DNA of 5,675 nt from Thermoproteales archaeon (GTDB lineage Archaea > Thermoproteota > Thermoprotei > Thermoproteales > Thermocladiaceae): assembly GCA_027068725.1 (NCBI GenBank), contig JAMOMD010000412.1:1-5675 (forward strand), in the 5' to 3' direction. The notes beneath the pieces are model-generated. The model was not told the DNA's origin. It searched no databases and saw only the letters and a list, made by a program, of their open reading frames with translations. Below, piece after piece: positions 1-5,647 of this stretch. The position numbers were made by a program, and so were the translations under genes. Positions within the stretch are counted from its first letter, which is position 1. Each line of letters starts with the position of its first letter.

Positions 1-410
1 TAGTCAAGACATATCCGGCTGATGGAACACCATACTGTGCATATAGCATTGGATGTAAGGGACCAGTAAGCACATGCCCATGGAATGCCGTCGGCTGGAT
101 CATCGACAAGGACATTAAGAATACCGCAGAGCTAGTAGTGGCAGACAAGGCTCCCGGTGCGTGCACAAAGAATAGCGCACCATGTATCGGCTGTGTCATG
201 CCAGGATTCAGCGACGCCTACGAACCATTCTTCTGCCCAGCAGCAGCACCAAGAATGATAGGAGGCACGCTAGGATCACTAGCAACTGTTACAATACCAC
301 TGGCAGTTGGTGCTGGTGCTGCATTTGCACTACGCGACTACGTCATCAGGAAGAGAAGAGAAGCAGAGTCTTCCTCAAGTCCTGAGGAAAAGGCTGAAAA
401 GACTGTCTGA
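1..410 (+). CDS. hynS: [NiFe] hydrogenase small subunit, membrane-anchored, C-terminal part (5' truncated by window)
   Basis: The first complete codon is at base 3, and 135 residues are visible before the stop. The fragment carries the iron-sulfur C-terminal domain of group 1 [NiFe] hydrogenase small subunits, which relay electrons from H2 oxidation to the membrane. The motif YCAYSIGCKGP (Cys12, Cys18 of the fragment) supplies two ligands of the distal 4Fe-4S cluster. Cys25 and the motif PCIGCVMPGFSDAYEPFF (Cys61, Cys64) supply ligands of the medial cluster. Cys54 is an additional cysteine seven residues before Cys61, where standard enzymes have proline. One hydrophobic helix (about residues 85-110) followed by RDYVIRKRRE and a Ser/Glu/Lys-rich tail forms a C-terminal membrane anchor with the positive end inside. 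The catalytic domain, the proximal cluster and the expected Tat signal lie upstream of the window. The gene ends 17 bp before isp1. The family is certain; the symbol is by analogy with Hyn-Isp hydrogenases. Confidence 0.93.
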   Translation, partial: VKTYPADGTPYCAYSIGCKGPVSTCPWNAVGWIIDKDIKNTAELVVADKAPGACTKNSAPCIGCVMPGFSDAYEPFFCPAAAPRMIGGTLGSLATVTIPLAVGAGAAFALRDYVIRKRREAESSSSPEEKAEKTV

Positions 411-417
411 GAAGGTG
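411..417 (+). promoter_or_regulatory. Ribosome binding site of isp1
   Basis: GAAGGTG begins right after the hydrogenase small-subunit stop and lies 10 bp before the ATG at 428. It resembles the archaeal GAGGTG anti-16S signal, supporting translation of isp1 from a polycistronic message and the choice of that start. Confidence 0.55.
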
Positions 418-427
418 TTCAACGCCT

Positions 428-1297
428 ATGGATCTCCTTACCTTTGTACTTCGTTACCTATCTGTACCAACTGTTGCAATACTGATCGCAGGCTTCACCT
501 ATAAAACACTGCGATATGCCCTATTTGCAAGAGTCTACACTCCTAAGCCAGAGTTCAGATGGAGAGAGATAGCAATTAAGAAAGGATCCTTCTGGGACAT
601 TGGCTTCTGGCACTGGATTAAGGAGCTTCTCGCAGTCTTTCTGAGACCAATCATATGGTCAGTACGTGTTAACATAATTGACTTCGTTGGTGGTCTAGCA
701 CTGCTTCACATTATTGGAGTCATACCAATACTGTTCCTGATGTGTACCCACGTGTCTATATGGCTAAACTACCTGCCATACATGGCTATAGGCCCGATAA
801 ACCTGACACCACTAGTAGAGCTCATACAGAAGATTTGGTACTTCTTCTGCATACCTGTAGGATTTGGAAAAGGCGTAGTTGAAGTATTCAGCACAGTCAC
901 TGCTCACTCAGGACTTCTTGGAACAATATGGAGCTACCTGTCAGCTATCCCAATAGTCCTCAACGGTGACGTACTGACAATACTCGCGATCGCTGCAGTG
1001 ATCTACAAGATAATTGATCACATAATCAAGGTATCGAGAGGAATAATCAACATAAGACCAGGAGACTTTGTTGCACTAATCCTACTGCTGTGCATACTCG
1101 TGTCAGGATTTGTTGCACTTCACGCACCTGCAACATTGCCACCCGAGATGTTCAGGACACTGATCGGCATACATGTACTATTTGCTGAGATATTCTTCAT
1201 GACGCTGCCATTCACGAAGTTCTCGCACTTCCTGTTCGGATACTGGTACGGTAAGATTCATGAGCTATACGACGCATACGCTAAGAGAGGTGTGTAA
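428..1297 (+). CDS. isp1: Hydrogenase-associated cytochrome b-type membrane protein, Isp1/NarI-like
   Basis: This is a 289-residue integral membrane protein with hydrophobic segments at about residues 4-24, 85-112, 180-200, 213-231 and 241-262. It is most likely the haem b subunit that takes electrons from the periplasm-facing hydrogenase into the membrane. The best evidence is the histidines. His94 and His108 lie in or near the second segment, and His249 and His267 in the last. The spacing of 18 in the last pair equals that of the haem-binding His187/His205 of E. coli nitrate reductase NarI. Position is the second argument: it lies between a [NiFe] small subunit and an HdrD-like protein, as Isp1 does in Hyn-Isp operons. 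A middle segment with Trp56, Trp61 and Trp63 and a loop around residues 113-180 are not explained. Haem binding is inferred. The protein could also be described as an HdrE/DsrM-like subunit, which is the same superfamily. Confidence 0.8.
   Translation: MDLLTFVLRYLSVPTVAILIAGFTYKTLRYALFARVYTPKPEFRWREIAIKKGSFWDIGFWHWIKELLAVFLRPIIWSVRVNIIDFVGGLALLHIIGVIPILFLMCTHVSIWLNYLPYMAIGPINLTPLVELIQKIWYFFCIPVGFGKGVVEVFSTVTAHSGLLGTIWSYLSAIPIVLNGDVLTILAIAAVIYKIIDHIIKVSRGIINIRPGDFVALILLLCILVSGFVALHAPATLPPEMFRTLIGIHVLFAEIFFMTLPFTKFSHFLFGYWYGKIHELYDAYAKRGV
1287..1292 (+). promoter_or_regulatory. Ribosome binding site of isp2
   Basis: GAGGTG lies inside the last codons of isp1, seven bases before the ATG at 1300. 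It is a perfect match to the archaeal Shine-Dalgarno core. It supports the start at 1300, although an immediately following ATG at 1303 is also usable, and implies tight coupling of isp1 and isp2, which are separated by only two bases. Confidence 0.75.
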
Positions 1298-1299
1298 CC

Positions 1300-2634
1300 A
1301 TGATGCGCCTCCAGACTACTGAAAAGAAATACGAGAACGCCTTCTGGCGCATTAGCAAGTACATTGACTCGACGATTATTCACTATGTCGAGAACTGCAT
1401 ATCCTGTGGAATATGCTATGAGGCATGTCCTGCCTATCACATAGATAAGAGGTACGCACCTGCAACAATTGGTGAATGGTTCAGAAGGTTCTACAGGAGA
1501 TACATGAACATTGCTGGCAGGATCCTGAGAAAGCTAATGCACGCGTATCCTATAACACCGGAGAATCTCGCAAAGGCTAGCGAATACGCGTACAGGTGCA
1601 CGAACTGTGGACTATGCTACATGGTGTGTGCTGCAGGCATTGACAGTGGCGCGCTCGCCTGCTTGACTAGAGCCCTCATAAGAGAGGCAGATCACGCTCC
1701 TCAGATACTCAAGACACTTGAAGAGCTTGAGGTATCTGGAAAGTACTTGACACCAAAGGTTGAGGAAGCGTATAGCAAGTTCATTGAAGAGGCAAAGAAA
1801 ATTCTAGGACACGACGTTCCTGTTAATGATAGAGACAAGGCATTCCTGATACCAGTATCTGTCGTGGACATACTATTCGCAAAAGATGCAGTTATTGGCA
1901 CAATGAAGATTCTTGACAAGCTAGGCTTATCGTGGACAATACCTGAGAGACCGATTGGAATTAGGCCGCCAATAGGCTATGCAAGTGGTAACCTGAGCGC
2001 AGCCGCAGGAATGATTAGGACACTCTACGCCTACGCACAGTCCCTGAACGTGAAGGCAATACTCGTAGTAGACTGTGGATACATGTACCCAATGCTCAGA
2101 TTCGAAGGCCCATACATTGCAGAGGTACCACAGCCATGCAAGATACTGAGCATCGTAGAAGTACTGGAGGACTATGCTGAGCGTGGACTAGTACATCCAG
2201 TGAAGAGCACGGACTTAGTAACCTGGCACGACCCATGTATGCTTATGAGAAGAGGAGGTGTTGAGACACCAAAGCATATCCTTGAGGAGGCAGCAATCCT
2301 GACGCTTCCCAAGAATCATGGAAAATATGCAACATGCTGCGGTGGTGGAGCACACATGTTCTTCCTACAGGAAGATGTTCTAAAGAAGCTAGATGAGGTA
2401 CTTGACACAAACCTCGCAGACTACTGCAAGAAGGATAGATTTGTTAGAGAGATAGCAGAGTTTGCACTAAAAATAGCTGAACATAGAGCAGAGGAGCTAT
2501 TAAACACAGGAGCTAAAGTAATACTGACTGCATGCACATCCTGCATATACATGATAAGAAAATCTGTAGAACACTCAGCACTACCATTCGTAGAGGTTAA
2601 ACACATATCAGAATATCTCGCAGGAAAGATTTAA
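1300..2634 (+). CDS. isp2: Hydrogenase-associated HdrD/DsrK-like iron-sulfur protein, Isp2-like
   Basis: This 444-residue cytoplasmic protein has no membrane segment. Two 4Fe-4S motifs of the form CxxCxxCxxxC are at Cys33/36/39/43 (CISCGICYEACP) and Cys100/103/106/110 (CTNCGLCYMVCA). The second lacks the usual proline after its last cysteine. A CCG (cysteine-rich) domain follows, with Cys313 in WHDPC, Cys346-Cys347 in ATCCGGG, and Cys412/Cys415 in TACTSC. It is the type that holds a non-cubane 4Fe-4S cluster in HdrB. A first CCG half is degenerate, with only Cys259 (VVDCGYMYP) remaining, so the layout is closer to DsrK/HmeD than to HdrD with two complete domains. It probably receives or donates electrons at the cytoplasmic face of Isp1. 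The native partner or substrate (disulfide, sulfur relay or quinone loop) is unknown. It is the last gene of the operon. Confidence 0.85.
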   Translation: MMRLQTTEKKYENAFWRISKYIDSTIIHYVENCISCGICYEACPAYHIDKRYAPATIGEWFRRFYRRYMNIAGRILRKLMHAYPITPENLAKASEYAYRCTNCGLCYMVCAAGIDSGALACLTRALIREADHAPQILKTLEELEVSGKYLTPKVEEAYSKFIEEAKKILGHDVPVNDRDKAFLIPVSVVDILFAKDAVIGTMKILDKLGLSWTIPERPIGIRPPIGYASGNLSAAAGMIRTLYAYAQSLNVKAILVVDCGYMYPMLRFEGPYIAEVPQPCKILSIVEVLEDYAERGLVHPVKSTDLVTWHDPCMLMRRGGVETPKHILEEAAILTLPKNHGKYATCCGGGAHMFFLQEDVLKKLDEVLDTNLADYCKKDRFVREIAEFALKIAEHRAEELLNTGAKVILTACTSCIYMIRKSVEHSALPFVEVKHISEYLAGKI

Positions 2635-2638
2635 CTAC

Positions 2639-2672
2639 CTTCCCTTTTCTAAATATTCTTAGTTATCTTTTT
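2639..2672 (+). terminator. Probable archaeal T-tract terminator of the hydrogenase operon
   Basis: Directly after the isp2 stop come the pyrimidine-rich tract CTTCCCTTTTCT and, about 20 bp on, TTATCTTTTTACC. Archaeal RNA polymerase stops at oligo-T runs of this sort without needing a hairpin, and none is seen here. The site separates the hydrogenase operon from the CBS-domain gene. Confidence 0.55.
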
Positions 2673-2734
2673 ACCTATCAAGTTAACGGGAACTAGATTC
2701 ACCGTAGGTCTGCAGCAATAGCATCTTTCGAATG

Positions 2735-2740
2735 TTTAAT
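2735..2740 (+). promoter_or_regulatory. Putative TATA box of the CBS-domain gene
   Basis: TTTAAT is centred about 28 bp before the ATG at 2766, so transcription would start within a few bases of that codon. No convincing Shine-Dalgarno site precedes the ATG, so a leaderless mRNA is likely. The rest of the 131-bp spacer shows nothing else I can support. Confidence 0.45.
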
Positions 2741-2765
2741 GAATATGTCGACAGGTTAGTTAATT

Positions 2766-3191
2766 ATGAAAGTAGAAAACGCGATGAGCAAAAGACTTGT
2801 AACTGCTAGGCCCGAAATGACGCTTAGAGAAGCTTCTAAAATTATGATAAAAGAAAACGTGAGCTTTCTAGTAGTTATTAGCAACGGCGAGCTTTACGGT
2901 GTTATTTCTGAAAAAGATATTGTTAGAGCACTTGCAGAGGACAGGAACCCTGATACGACAAAAATTTCGGATGTCTGCACACGAAAAGTGATTACTGTTA
3001 GAAAAGATGACTTACTATCGTATGCTGCAGGTCTCATGCGTAGACACGGTATTAGACATCTCGTAGTTGTTGACGATAATGGTAGGCCAATAGGTGTACT
3101 ATCTATTAGAGACTTACTTCGTGAGGCAGAAACTCTCAAGAAGATAGAGGAGATGACTCCAGACCAGCTTCAGGACTGGTGGTTTGGCTAG
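2766..3191 (+). CDS. Stand-alone protein with two CBS domains
   Basis: This 141-residue soluble protein consists almost entirely of a CBS pair. Domain 1 spans about residues 5-60 and domain 2 about 67-122. Each ends in the same kind of ligand motif: GVISEKD (45-51) and GVLSIRD (110-116), where the Asp typically contacts the ribose of AMP/ATP-type ligands. The start of domain 1 (NAMSKRLVTARPEMTLREA) and the GIRHLVVVD strand of domain 2 are typical. The tail after residue 123 is acidic and ends in DWWFG. Such proteins sense adenine nucleotides or related ligands and regulate partners, but no partner can be deduced here. The adjacent genes are convergent or separated by a terminator, so it is probably transcribed alone. 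The family assignment is firm and the function is open. Confidence 0.9.
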   Translation: MKVENAMSKRLVTARPEMTLREASKIMIKENVSFLVVISNGELYGVISEKDIVRALAEDRNPDTTKISDVCTRKVITVRKDDLLSYAAGLMRRHGIRHLVVVDDNGRPIGVLSIRDLLREAETLKKIEEMTPDQLQDWWFG

Positions 3192-4042
3192 AGACTAAGA
3201 AGCACTACTGAGATTATTGAGAGTGCTAGTATCACTATCTTATGGTAAGTCAGCTTCTCGCAAGATGTTGCTAGAGAGTATGCAGCAGGTAGAAGGTAGG
3301 AAAACCTTGTTATTAATGCGGTGATCGATATCTCACCAATGGCATAGCATAGTGTCACTAGATATGACCCTACTGAGCTCAGTAGACCAGCGGCTATTCC
3401 CAATTTTGATATTGACTCTATAATGCTATTCTCTCTTGTTCTATGTAGTACCGTTATCGTTACTAATCCTGATAGGTACATGATGCATAAGCATTGAGAT
3501 ACGCTTTGGAGTATATCCAAGTTATATAGAAACTTCACAGCAACTCCAAGTAAGCCCCAGGTAAAGAACGTTATTAGAGTATATGCGAGTCCTTTAAGTG
3601 TTAATGATTTTCTTTCTTTTTCCTGAATTATGTCGAATAGTGTTGATAAGATTATTGTTATTAACGCCAAAGCTAGTCCTATCGTCTGTAAGTATGTTAG
3701 CTTTTCTTTCAGTACTAGTAGTCCAACTACGAGCGGTATTATGAAGTTGAGTCCAATTATTACATTAACTATGCTTGGAGAAGATACTGATACTGCCCTG
3801 TATAGTGCAAGTGAGCCTAGTACACTGAGTAGTCCTAGTACTATTCCTGAGTATATGTTACCTATGGTGAACCTGTGCCACTCAGCTAATGCTAGTGGAC
3901 TCATTGTTGCTAGTCCAGCAAAGTAGAGTGAGCGGAGAAACTTGTCTTCAGGAATTGCTTCTTGTGCTGATGCTTTGATGTAGAGTATTCTAGATGCGCC
4001 AAATAGGAACAGGGCTACAACTGCTAGAGCTATCCAGTCCAC
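3188..4042 (-). CDS. EamA/DMT-superfamily membrane transporter
   Basis: This is a 284-residue, very hydrophobic protein, close to the usual 280-300 for ten-helix drug/metabolite transporters. It shows the internal duplication of the family. The stretch EKLTY occurs at residues 113-117 and again at 262-266, each following a long hydrophobic region and each followed by the last helix of its half (YLQTIGLALALITIIL and YHKIVILALSIISVVL). A charged linker (about 140-150, QEKERKSLTLK) joins the halves. The substrate cannot be told; EamA members export amino acids, metabolites or drugs, or act in sugar uptake. The start is taken as GTG at 4042. It is the first usable codon after the in-frame TAA at 4067-4069 and gives a proper first helix (MDWIALAVVALFLFGA). 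No Shine-Dalgarno site is seen, which fits a leaderless message from the shared divergent promoter. Its 3' end overlaps the CBS gene by four bases. Confidence 0.88.
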   Translation of the reverse strand: MDWIALAVVALFLFGASRILYIKASAQEAIPEDKFLRSLYFAGLATMSPLALAEWHRFTIGNIYSGIVLGLLSVLGSLALYRAVSVSSPSIVNVIIGLNFIIPLVVGLLVLKEKLTYLQTIGLALALITIILSTLFDIIQEKERKSLTLKGLAYTLITFFTWGLLGVAVKFLYNLDILQSVSQCLCIMYLSGLVTITVLHRTRENSIIESISKLGIAAGLLSSVGSYLVTLCYAIGEISITALITRFSYLLPAAYSLATSCEKLTYHKIVILALSIISVVLLSL

Positions 4043-4064
4043 TATACTAGTCTCTGAGTAACGT

Positions 4065-4072
4065 GCTTAAGC
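4065..4072. promoter_or_regulatory. Palindromic TATA-like element, probable bidirectional promoter
   Basis: GCTTAAGC is a perfect palindrome in the 52-bp spacer between the transporter and hemL. Its centre is 26.5 bp from the first base of the GTG at 4042 and 26.5 bp from that of the ATG at 4095. That is the normal TATA-to-start distance for leaderless archaeal genes, on both sides. The flanks extend the symmetry: AACGT on the left and AACGTT on the right, with one extra base. One TBP site may serve both directions, or the inverted repeat may also bind a regulator. Confidence 0.55.
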
Positions 4073-4094
4073 AACGTTCTCTCACTCTTCTGTA

Positions 4095-5411
4095 ATGGAT
4101 ACGTACGAGAGACTGTTCTCTAAGTCTAGGGAACTCTACGCTAGGGCTGTCTCGCTATTTCCTGGTGGCGTGAATAGTCCTGTTAGACTAATGAAGCACT
4201 TACCATACCCATTCTACGTCAAGCGAGCAGAAGGTGCGTACCTCGAGACCGTTGAGGGAGTCCGATTGATTGATTACTGTATGGCATTTGGCCCACTCAT
4301 ACTCGGTCACGCACATCCTGTTGTTAAAGAGGCAGTTCTCAAGGTTCTTGAGAATGGCTGGATTTACGGCACGCCAACAGAGCTTGAGATAGAGTATGCT
4401 GAGACTATCAGGAGACACTTCCCTACTGTTGAAATGATGAGAATTGTAAACACGGGTACTGAGGCAACAATGAATGCTATTAGACTAGCTAGAGCATACA
4501 CTAGGCGCAAGTACATAGTGAAATTTGATGGATGCTACCATGGAGCACACGATTACACACTCGTAAAAGCAGGCAGTGGTGCAGCTACTTGGGGAGTACC
4601 AACTAGTGCTGGTGTGCTCGAGGAGGTTGCTAAGTATACGCTAGTGCTGCCGTACAATGATGTTCACTCTCTAGAGAAGACATTCAAAGAATTTGGTAAT
4701 GACATAGCAGCAATAATAGTAGAGCCAGTGGTTGGCAATTTTGGGCTAATAATTCCTGACTACGAGTTTCTTAGAGCAATGAGAGAGCTCTGTGACGCAT
4801 ATGGTAGTCTACTCATATTTGATGAAGTAATTACTGGGTTCAGACTTGCCCTAGGTGGAGCACAGGAGTTCTTCAACATCAGGGCAGACTTGACAACACT
4901 TGGAAAGATTGCCGGTGGTGGATTTCCTATAGGTATATTTGGAGGCAAGAGTGAAATTATGCGACTAGTAACACCGTCAGGACCTGTGTACAATGCTGGC
5001 ACGTTTAATGCTCATCCTGTCTCACTTGCAGCAGGCTTAGCGACAGTGAGAGAGCTCGAGAAAGAGTATCCGTATAGCATAGCGAATGCAGCTGCTAGAA
5101 AGATAGCTGAAGAAATTGAGAAAATAGCTGGGAAGAGCGGTTTTGACATAGTTGTCAAGTACATAGCCTCGATGTTCCAATTCTACTTCAAGAAAGGCGA
5201 TGTTAAGAATGCTGATGATGTCCGTGCAGCAGATGAGAAGCTCTACCTGAAACTGCACGAGATCTGTCTCAGGAAGGGACTGTACTTGACCCCAAGCCAG
5301 TACGAGGTAAACTTCACATCAGCTGCTCATACTGACGATGTTGTTAATGAGACGTTGAGAATACTAGAGGAAGCATTTAGAGAACTTAGAAGTGAAGTAA
5401 GGCGGGGATGA
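4095..5411 (+). CDS. hemL: Glutamate-1-semialdehyde 2,1-aminomutase
   Basis: This PLP enzyme isomerises glutamate-1-semialdehyde to 5-aminolevulinate in the C5 route to haem, sirohaem and other tetrapyrroles, in the cytoplasm. At 438 residues it is slightly longer than the usual 425-430. The family signature PGGVNSPVR is at residues 23-31. NTGTEATMNAIRLAR starts at 119, FDGCYHGAHD follows, DEVITGFR is at 243-250, and the PLP-binding lysine is Lys271 in LGKIAGGGFPIG. The motif GGVNSPVR separates it from other class III aminotransferases such as ornithine or acetylornithine aminotransferase. The ATG at 4095 gives the expected N-terminus; there is no Shine-Dalgarno site, and a TATA-like element lies 26.5 bp upstream, so the message is probably leaderless. 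No other hem gene is adjacent. The stop codon lies inside the C box of a guide RNA candidate. Confidence 0.95.
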   Translation: MDTYERLFSKSRELYARAVSLFPGGVNSPVRLMKHLPYPFYVKRAEGAYLETVEGVRLIDYCMAFGPLILGHAHPVVKEAVLKVLENGWIYGTPTELEIEYAETIRRHFPTVEMMRIVNTGTEATMNAIRLARAYTRRKYIVKFDGCYHGAHDYTLVKAGSGAATWGVPTSAGVLEEVAKYTLVLPYNDVHSLEKTFKEFGNDIAAIIVEPVVGNFGLIIPDYEFLRAMRELCDAYGSLLIFDEVITGFRLALGGAQEFFNIRADLTTLGKIAGGGFPIGIFGGKSEIMRLVTPSGPVYNAGTFNAHPVSLAAGLATVRELEKEYPYSIANAAARKIAEEIEKIAGKSGFDIVVKYIASMFQFYFKKGDVKNADDVRAADEKLYLKLHEICLRKGLYLTPSQYEVNFTSAAHTDDVVNETLRILEEAFRELRSEVRRG

Positions 5412-5465
5412 TGACTCGTCCGCCCTATCTGCCTATAGATGACGAACCTGCGTTGCACTGACCCC
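5404..5465 (+). ncRNA. Box C/D sRNA candidate 1 (2'-O-methylation guide), overlapping hemL 3' end
   Basis: The order of boxes is complete. C box ATGATGA is at 5408-5414 and D' box CTGC at 5429-5432 (one change from CTGA). C' box ATGACGA is at 5439-5445 (one change) and D box CTGA at 5458-5461. The D guide between C' and D is exactly 12 nt (ACCTGCGTTGCA), the standard archaeal spacing. The D' guide is 14 nt and the D'-C' spacer 6 nt. GGGG at 5404-5407 pairs with CCCC at 5462-5465, forming the terminal stem of the C/D kink-turn. Such RNAs bind L7Ae, Nop5 and fibrillarin and direct methylation of rRNA or tRNA opposite the fifth base upstream of D or D'. The C box includes the hemL stop codon, so the RNA is probably cut from, or transcribed across, the hemL 3' end. 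I did not identify targets. Confidence 0.8.
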
Positions 5466-5484
5466 TGGAAAAGGTATCTCTAAA

Positions 5485-5535
5485 ATGATGAGACTCGGGT
5501 TTCACCGGATAGGTGAAGAGAGGCGCTTCGGCTGA
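5485..5535 (+). ncRNA. Box C/D sRNA candidate 2, in tandem with candidate 1
   Basis: C box ATGATGA is at 5485-5491 and D' box CGGA at 5506-5509 (one change from CTGA). C' box GTGAAGA is at 5513-5519 (one change from RTGATGA) and D box CTGA at 5532-5535. The D guide is again exactly 12 nt (GAGGCGCTTCGG), the D' guide 14 nt (GACTCGGGTTTCAC), and the D'-C' spacer 3 nt. It starts 23 bp after the D box stem of the first candidate, too close for a clear promoter of its own, so the two may be processed from one transcript. The terminal stem is weak: GTATC at 5474-5478 could pair with GATAC at 5534-5538, but that would use part of the D box. Targets are not identified. Confidence 0.72.
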
Positions 5536-5564
5536 TACAACAATTTGTCAGAATGGTAGTTCCG

Positions 5565-5624
5565 GCGTGCATCACGGTTTCATCCAGGACCGGGACCCGG
5601 TCCAGTCGCCGTGCTCATGTACGC
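5565..5624 (+). ncRNA. GC-rich stem structure, possible structured RNA of unknown class
   Basis: A long folded element stands out from AT-richer surroundings. The outer stem is GCGTGCAT (5565-5572) with ATGTACGC (5617-5624), eight pairs including one G-U. It continues as CACGG (5573-5577) with CCGTG (5609-5613), leaving a CTC bulge on the 3' side. An internal loop follows, and then an apical stem GGACCGG (5587-5593) with CCGGTCC (5597-5603) closed by GAC. GC-rich folded segments in AT-richer thermophile genomes are often RNA genes, and two sRNA candidates lie just upstream. An H/ACA-type guide is conceivable, because an internal loop sits above a lower stem followed by AATA. However, no proper ACA box or kink-turn is visible. 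No T-run follows, so it does not look like a terminator. Confidence 0.4.
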
Positions 5625-5639
5625 AATATAATGAAGGAG

Positions 5640-5647
5640 TTAAAAAT
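5640..5647 (+). promoter_or_regulatory. Possible TATA box for a gene beyond the window
   Basis: TTAAAAAT is preceded by the purine-rich GAAGGAG, which could serve as a BRE. A transcript would start near 5668-5672 and run out of the window. This is based only on base composition and motif shape. Confidence 0.3.

Noticed and set aside
138..410. Separate 90-residue gene starting at a GTG at 138
   Set aside because: The frame is open back to the start of the window, and the upstream residues carry conserved hydrogenase cysteines. It is the tail of the small subunit, not a separate gene.
182..504. Overlapping + strand reading frames at 182-385 and 307-504
   Set aside because: They are other-frame shadows of the hydrogenase small subunit and isp1 and show no domain signature.
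3630..3926. 98-codon reading frame on the + strand inside the transporter gene
   Set aside because: It lies antisense to strongly hydrophobic EamA coding sequence, has no family features and no start signals; it is a shadow of the real gene.
5446..5457. D guide of sRNA 1 as a guide for the CAACGC region of 16S rRNA (around E. coli 965)
   Set aside because: The core CAACGC matches, but archaeal 16S as I remember it differs at both bases next to the D box and at the ninth base, leaving only about six pairs. The target is left open.
5565..5630. Canonical H/ACA guide RNA
   Set aside because: An internal loop above a lower stem is present, but there is no true ACA (only AATA) and no recognisable kink-turn or kink-loop in the apical part, so only a structured element is claimed.
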